Source: an uncultured Christensenellaceae bacterium (GTDB taxonomy: Bacteria; Bacillota; Clostridia; Christensenellales; Christensenellaceae). From it: 15,718 nt of DNA. Shown here piece by piece: positions 12,955-15,718 of this stretch; the first letter of the stretch is position 1; every line of letters begins with the position of its first letter. Made by a program: the position numbers and the translations under genes. Location of the stretch: assembly GCA_934555865.1 (NCBI GenBank), contig CAKTFI010000024.1, positions 1 to 15,718 of the forward strand, written 5' to 3'. Below the pieces are notes generated by a model. It was not told where the DNA came from and searched no databases. It worked only from the letters and a program-made list of their open reading frames with translations.

Positions 12955-12959
12955 GTATG
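12951..12959 (-). promoter_or_regulatory. Possible sigma-E/sigma-K -10 element of the LysM gene
   Basis: The minus strand reads CATACACTA, matching both the sigma-E -10 (CATACAHT) and the sigma-K -10 (CATANNNTA) exactly. It lies about 25 bases before the LysM start. No good -35 for either factor is at the expected distance, and the same bases are the complement of the -10 region of the rightward promoter, so the match may be coincidental. Confidence 0.25.
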
Positions 12960-12965
12960 GGAATG

Positions 12966-13052
12966 CGCAGAGTAGAGACTTGGCGGTATCATATGGGATG
13001 GGATGTTGCCCATAGAGCGCGAAAATTCGCCCCCGGTCTCGCGTCCGCTGCC
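12966..13052 (+). promoter_or_regulatory. Tetrahydrofolate (THF) riboswitch aptamer
   Basis: The transcript has the conserved parts of the THF-I class in order. AGAGTAGA (12970-12977) forms the 5' side. GAGAC pairs with GTCTC. A TATGGG/CCCATA hairpin (12992-12997 and 13009-13014) carries the loop ATGGGATGTTG, close to the consensus AUGGGAUGUCG. A small GCG-rich hairpin (13019-13030) follows, then CCGGTCTC, and GCGTCCGCT (13041-13049) matches the consensus GCAUCCGCU on the 3' side, closing with CAG/CTG. It precedes a FolT-like gene, which is the classical location for this riboswitch. I compared it with the consensus from memory and did not run a covariance model. Confidence 0.85.
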
Positions 13053-13062
13053 ATCCATAGAA

Positions 13063-13095
13063 GGGCCTGCCGTCTTTTGCGGCGCCTGTTTTTTT
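13063..13095 (+). terminator. Intrinsic terminator of the THF riboswitch expression platform
   Basis: GGGC, a two-base bulge and GCCG (13063-13072), a seven-base loop, then CGGCGCCT (13080-13087), followed by one G and seven T residues (13089-13095). It lies between the aptamer and the folT-like start codon, so termination would shut off the gene, presumably when THF is abundant. A TGCC/CATCC segment at the aptamer 3' end could take part in an alternative fold. Confidence 0.7.
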
Positions 13096-13142
13096 ATGGG
13101 ATCAAGCAGTAATTTTGATGCGTCATTCGGAAAGGATTCCGT

Positions 13143-13700
13143 ATGAACAAACACACTTCTCTCAAGCGTACCATCTACGCCGCTTTACTCACTTCTATTT
13201 CCGTCGTTTTGAAATTATTCCTCGGCATCCCCGTCAACCTGTTCGGCGGCTTTGTCAAGGACATCAACCTCTCCCCCACCGTCATCATGTTTTCCGGCAT
13301 GAGCCTCGGCCCGTGGTACGGTGCGGCGATCGGCGCGATCACGGATGTGCTCGTCTATCTCGTCCGCCCGCTCGGGAGCTATAACCCCATTTTCACGATC
13401 ACCAACGCCCTTATCGGGCTGATCCCCGCCCTGTTCTTCCTGAAAAGCCCCCGGCGCACGCTTTTGCGCATCAGCCTCAGCACTTCCGTCACGCAGACGC
13501 TCTGTTCGTTTGTGATCAACACGCTGGCGCTCATCCTGCTCGGCTTTATGCCGGCCAAGATCGCCTGGTTCCGCGCGCTGTCTACCTTCGTCATGCTGCC
13601 GCTGCATATTTTCCTCATCTATATGCTCACGCGGGCGTCGGAAAAATACCTTTCCTTTCTGGTTTCGCCGGACGGAGCTGCCTCCCAAGAGCGTGCATAA
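13143..13700 (+). CDS. folT: ECF transporter S component, FolT-like (folate)
   Basis: Membrane substrate-binding subunit (185 aa, about six helices) of an energy-coupling factor importer, which shares EcfA/EcfA'/EcfT with other S components encoded elsewhere. Family features are an N-terminal KRTIYAALLTSISVVLK, the loop VNLFGGFVKDINLSPTVIMF, SGMSLGPWYGAAIGAITDVL at about 51-70, and GSYNPIFTITNALIGLIPAL at about 79-98. Folate specificity rests mainly on the THF riboswitch upstream. The ATG at 13143 follows AAAGGA at six bases. The gene lies 55 bp before the AI-2E family gene. Uptake of reduced folates would be repressed by cellular THF. Confidence 0.87.
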   Translation: MNKHTSLKRTIYAALLTSISVVLKLFLGIPVNLFGGFVKDINLSPTVIMFSGMSLGPWYGAAIGAITDVLVYLVRPLGSYNPIFTITNALIGLIPALFFLKSPRRTLLRISLSTSVTQTLCSFVINTLALILLGFMPAKIAWFRALSTFVMLPLHIFLIYMLTRASEKYLSFLVSPDGAASQERA

Positions 13701-13712
13701 AATGCGGAAAAA

Positions 13713-13745
13713 CCCGGTATACTTCGTATAGAATACCCGGGGAGG
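13713..13745 (+). promoter_or_regulatory. Hairpin overlapping the Shine-Dalgarno of the AI-2E family gene
   Basis: CCCGGTAT (13713-13720) can pair with ATACC-C-GGG (13733-13741) with a single bulged C and a 12-base loop. The 3' arm includes the first G residues of the GGGGAGG ribosome-binding site, so the fold could lower translation of the downstream gene or couple it to folT. No U tract follows, so it is not a terminator. Confidence 0.3.
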
Positions 13746-13755
13746 CTCTGCCGCT

Positions 13756-14943
13756 ATGAAGATCGATTGGAACCGCAAATATACCACACTTGCCGTCTAT
13801 GCATTTTTGGTGCTCTCTGCGGTCTGCTGCATCGTCTTCGTGCTGTTCCACCTTGCGGGCATCCTGCAGGCCGCAAACAAGTTCATCCAGGTAATTCATC
13901 CCGTTCTCTGGGGATTTGCGCTTGCGTACCTGCTCAATCGACCCGTGCAATTCTGTCAAAAAAAGGTGTTTCGCTTTCTTGCGACACCCAAAAAACCGCG
14001 GCGGCAATGGATTAAGGGACTTTCCATTGCCGCCGTCTATCTTTTCTTTGGCTGCTGCCTGTTGGGGCTGCTGGCCGTCCTCCTGCCGCAGCTTGTGCGC
14101 AGCCTCTCCATCTTCCTTGCCAACCTGCCCACCTATCTTTCAAGTCTCGACCAGTGGCTGCAGCAGACGAGCGAGCGGCTGCACATCGCGCACTGGATCG
14201 ACGGCGGCTTTTCGCTCGCCAACCTGTTTGAAAAGGCGTTTGCCTATTTGAAGGACATTCTCCCCGACATCGCCAACGCCGGGATTGACATCGCCTACCG
14301 CGTCGTCGGGTGGGGGAGCAGCGCGGTGTTGGCCATCGTCATCAGCATCTATACACTGCTTTCCAAGGATCTGTTGATCGCACAGGCCAAAAAGGTCGTC
14401 TATGCCCTGTTCCGCCCCAAATACGCGGACAGCACCATCGCCCTCACGCGGGAAAGCAACGAGATCTTCGGCGCATATATTTCCAACCTCCTGTTTGAGG
14501 CGTTCCTCATCGGGCTCCTGCACTTTTTGGTGCTCAGCATCTGCCGCGTGCCGTATACGCTGCTCATCAGTGTGATCATCGCGCTCACCGACATCCTGCC
14601 CTACATCGGGCCGGTAATCGGCGCGGCGATCTCCATGCTGCTGCTCTTCGTCGTCTCGCCCGCCTATGCCGTGACGCTGCTCATCGTCACCGTCTGCATC
14701 CAGCAATTCGAGGCCAACTTCCTGGCCCCCAAGATCCTCGGCGACTCCACCGGGCTCACCAAATTCTGGGTCGTCGTGGCCATCTTGCTCGGCGGCGGCC
14801 TGTTCGGCCTGCCGGGGACGATCCTCGGCATCCCGCTGTTTGCCGTGCTCTATTCCGTGCTGCGGCAATTCATCTATGCCCGGCTTCGCCACCGCAACCT
14901 ATCCATCCATTCCGAGGACTACCGCTCCGACATCGACGAATGA
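13756..14943 (+). CDS. AI-2E family (PerM/YdiK-type) transporter
   Basis: Integral membrane protein of 395 aa with about eight helices. A two-helix start (TTLAVYAFLVLSAVCCIVF and HPVLWGFALAYLLNRPVQFC) is followed by a soluble-looking segment at about 125-185 that resembles the periplasmic-type loop of this family. The conserved C-terminal block FLIGLLHFLVLSICRVPYTL, ALTDILPYIGPVIGAAISML and NFLAPKILGDSTGLTKFWVV follows, with LLGGGLFGLPGTILGIPLFA near the end. Family members were linked to AI-2 export (TqsA) and to sodium-proton exchange, so the substrate is open. GGGGAGG ten bases before the ATG supports the start. It is probably co-transcribed with folT. Confidence 0.92.
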   Translation: MKIDWNRKYTTLAVYAFLVLSAVCCIVFVLFHLAGILQAANKFIQVIHPVLWGFALAYLLNRPVQFCQKKVFRFLATPKKPRRQWIKGLSIAAVYLFFGCCLLGLLAVLLPQLVRSLSIFLANLPTYLSSLDQWLQQTSERLHIAHWIDGGFSLANLFEKAFAYLKDILPDIANAGIDIAYRVVGWGSSAVLAIVISIYTLLSKDLLIAQAKKVVYALFRPKYADSTIALTRESNEIFGAYISNLLFEAFLIGLLHFLVLSICRVPYTLLISVIIALTDILPYIGPVIGAAISMLLLFVVSPAYAVTLLIVTVCIQQFEANFLAPKILGDSTGLTKFWVVVAILLGGGLFGLPGTILGIPLFAVLYSVLRQFIYARLRHRNLSIHSEDYRSDIDE

Positions 14944-15039
14944 GCACAAAAAAGGAGAGGCTCGGCCGTGTGCCGATAAGACAGTAATTTGAGAAAACTA
15001 CAAAATCGGCATCTGTCAAGCAGGATTGGACAACAAAAC

Positions 15040-15077
15040 AGGCGGCACTCAACTTCGGTTGGGTGCTGCCTATTTTT
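15040..15077 (+). terminator. Strong intrinsic terminator with UUCG loop
   Basis: AGGCGGCACTCAAC (15040-15053), loop TTCG, and GTTGGGTGCTGCCT (15058-15071) pair over 14 bp with two G-U pairs on the plus strand, then ATTTTT. It would end transcription of the folT/AI-2E unit, or insulate the acquired segment, before the DUF262 gene. Confidence 0.85.
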
Positions 15078-15371
15078 GTGCATCTAAGGGTTGAAAATCG
15101 CCAACTTCCTGCGCTGTAAGGCAAAGGGAGTGAAAAGGGCGAAATAGTTATCTCCTTTGTGCGGTTCCTTTGTGAAATAGTGAGTTGCTACGGAGTGAAT
15201 ACCATTCGCTGGGGAGTGCACATATCTGCAGCTGTGCAAAATACCCCACAAAACCGCAAAGTCGATAGGCGGGTATTTCGATGCAGCGTATGTTTGACAC
15301 CATAAAAACCGTCAAATCAGTTGCGCCTATAGGAAAGCTATGCTCTAACGTGGTAAATTTCAAAAAGTCTA

Positions 15372-15401
15372 TTGAAAGTACTCATAGCCCTGCGTTATAA
15401 T
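15372..15401 (+). promoter_or_regulatory. Promoter of the DUF262 gene
   Basis: TTGAAA (15372-15377), an 18-base spacer and a perfect TATAAT (15396-15401). Immediately downstream, at the expected start point, is a perfect 10-bp palindrome TGTGTACACA (15403-15412) that might be a repressor site. The leader to the ATG is about 30 bases. Confidence 0.75.
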
Positions 15402-15438
15402 ATGTGTACACACTTCGCTAACGAAAGGGATAAGGCTG

Positions 15439-15718
15439 ATGGCTGATACATATATCAAGTATAACGACCACTCAATAAGCTCTGCGTTCAAAGATCATTA
15501 CATTGTTCCTGATTATCAAAGAGAATATGTTTGGAATGATGAACAGGTAGAGCAGTTGATGGCAGATTTATTGGATGCCTATAATACTGATAATAAAAAA
15601 GCGTATTTCCTTGGAACCATAGTAACTTATGATTCCGGCAGCCAGTTTGAATTGATTGATGGGCAACAACGTCTTACCACATTTTTTGTTTTGCTATGTG
15701 CAATCAAAAAAATATATG
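15439..15718 (+). CDS. DUF262 (GmrS-like) protein, N-terminal part
   Basis: The first 93 codons of a gene that continues beyond the window. Residues about 23-35 read YIVPDYQREYVWN, the family's P-x-YQR-x-Y-W motif. This is followed by EQVEQLMADLLDAY and YFLGTIV, and then FELIDGQQRLTTFF, with the diagnostic DGQQR motif of the DUF262 ParB-like nucleotide-binding fold. DUF262 proteins often carry a C-terminal DUF1524 HNH nuclease and include GmrSD, a type IV restriction enzyme against modified phage DNA. Whether this one does cannot be seen. The start follows AAGG at a short distance. GC content (near one third in part of the gene) is far below the neighbours, suggesting horizontal transfer. Confidence 0.9.
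   Translation, partial: MADTYIKYNDHSISSAFKDHYIVPDYQREYVWNDEQVEQLMADLLDAYNTDNKKAYFLGTIVTYDSGSQFELIDGQQRLTTFFVLLCAIKKIY

Larger units (their letters stand above)
14944..15438. other. Gene-poor junction between high-GC backbone and acquired DNA
   Basis: About 495 bp lacks a credible gene. Its first 35 bases hold AAGGAGAGG and a GTG (14968-14970) that is stopped after three codons, as if the next gene of the permease operon had been interrupted. GC then drops sharply. A strong terminator lies at 15040-15077 and a strong promoter at 15372-15401. The minus strand has two short frames (14870-15124 and 15148-15363), but the first runs antisense across the permease end and the terminator, and neither has a good ribosome-binding site. 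A short imperfect direct repeat (TCCTTTGTG and GAAATAGT, each twice) occurs around 15143-15181. I see no inverted terminal repeats or integrase. Confidence 0.6.

Noticed and set aside
12927..13154. N-terminal extension of the LysM frame
   Set aside because: It would be translated antisense through the THF riboswitch and the folT start; the ATG at 12926 has a strong Shine-Dalgarno and begins right before the first LysM module.
14870..15124. Minus-strand frame of 84 codons
   Set aside because: It spans the AI-2E gene end, the junction and the strong terminator in antisense, which a real gene is unlikely to do.
15143..15181. Short direct repeats as attachment sites or CRISPR
   Set aside because: Only two imperfect copies of 8-9 bases; too short for att sites to be called and with no repeat-spacer regularity.
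15148..15363. Minus-strand frame of 71 codons in the gene-poor junction
   Set aside because: No convincing ribosome-binding site or promoter and no recognised family. Its composition is not absurd for a protein, so I leave it as unproven rather than call a gene.

Overview
The window looks like a chromosomal segment from a high-GC, probably endospore-forming member of the Clostridia (Firmicutes). It carries a SpoIVFA/SpoIVFB pair, MinCDE, MreCD/PBP2/RodA, split TSUP transporter genes, and a tetrahydrofolate riboswitch in front of a FolT-type ECF S component. Some starts are TTG, and Shine-Dalgarno sites are mostly strong. I cannot name the genus from sequence alone. I saw no rRNA, tRNA, IS element or CRISPR array.

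Left two thirds (1-11530, all minus strand, so read right to left). Two half-size TSUP permease genes and maf lead into a divergent mreB homologue. A promoter embedded in a perfect inverted repeat then precedes mreC-mreD-mrdA. A second promoter precedes minC-minD-minE-rodA, with a hairpin between minE and rodA. After a candidate sigma-E promoter come spoIVFA-spoIVFB, and finally rng (RNase G/E), which runs off the left edge and has its own predicted promoter inside the end of spoIVFB. This is an elongation, division-site and sporulation module. MreC/MreD/PBP2/RodA build the lateral wall, MinCDE places the septum, and SpoIVFA/FB probably controls pro-sigma-K processing in the mother cell. The order resembles the mreBCD-minCD-spoIVFAB cluster of Bacillus subtilis, with mrdA, minE and rodA added.

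Middle (11530-14943, mixed strands). A plus-strand polytopic membrane protein has a clear sigma-A promoter and ends at a hairpin shared with a convergent minus-strand triple-LysM protein. Divergent from the LysM gene is a plus-strand unit: promoter, THF riboswitch aptamer, intrinsic terminator, folT-like gene, then an AI-2E/PerM family permease.

Right end (14944-15718). Composition falls abruptly from roughly 60% GC to well under 45%. An orphan ribosome-binding site and start codon, stopped after three codons, follows the permease. A strong terminator and about 300 bp without a credible gene come next, then a strong promoter and the start of a DUF262 (GmrS-like) gene cut by the window edge. 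This looks like the left end of an acquired element carrying a possible anti-phage gene. The most distinctive items are this junction, the MreB homologue with degraded nucleotide-binding motifs, and the predicted regulatory sites (THF riboswitch, sigma-E-like promoter, palindromic promoter of mreC).
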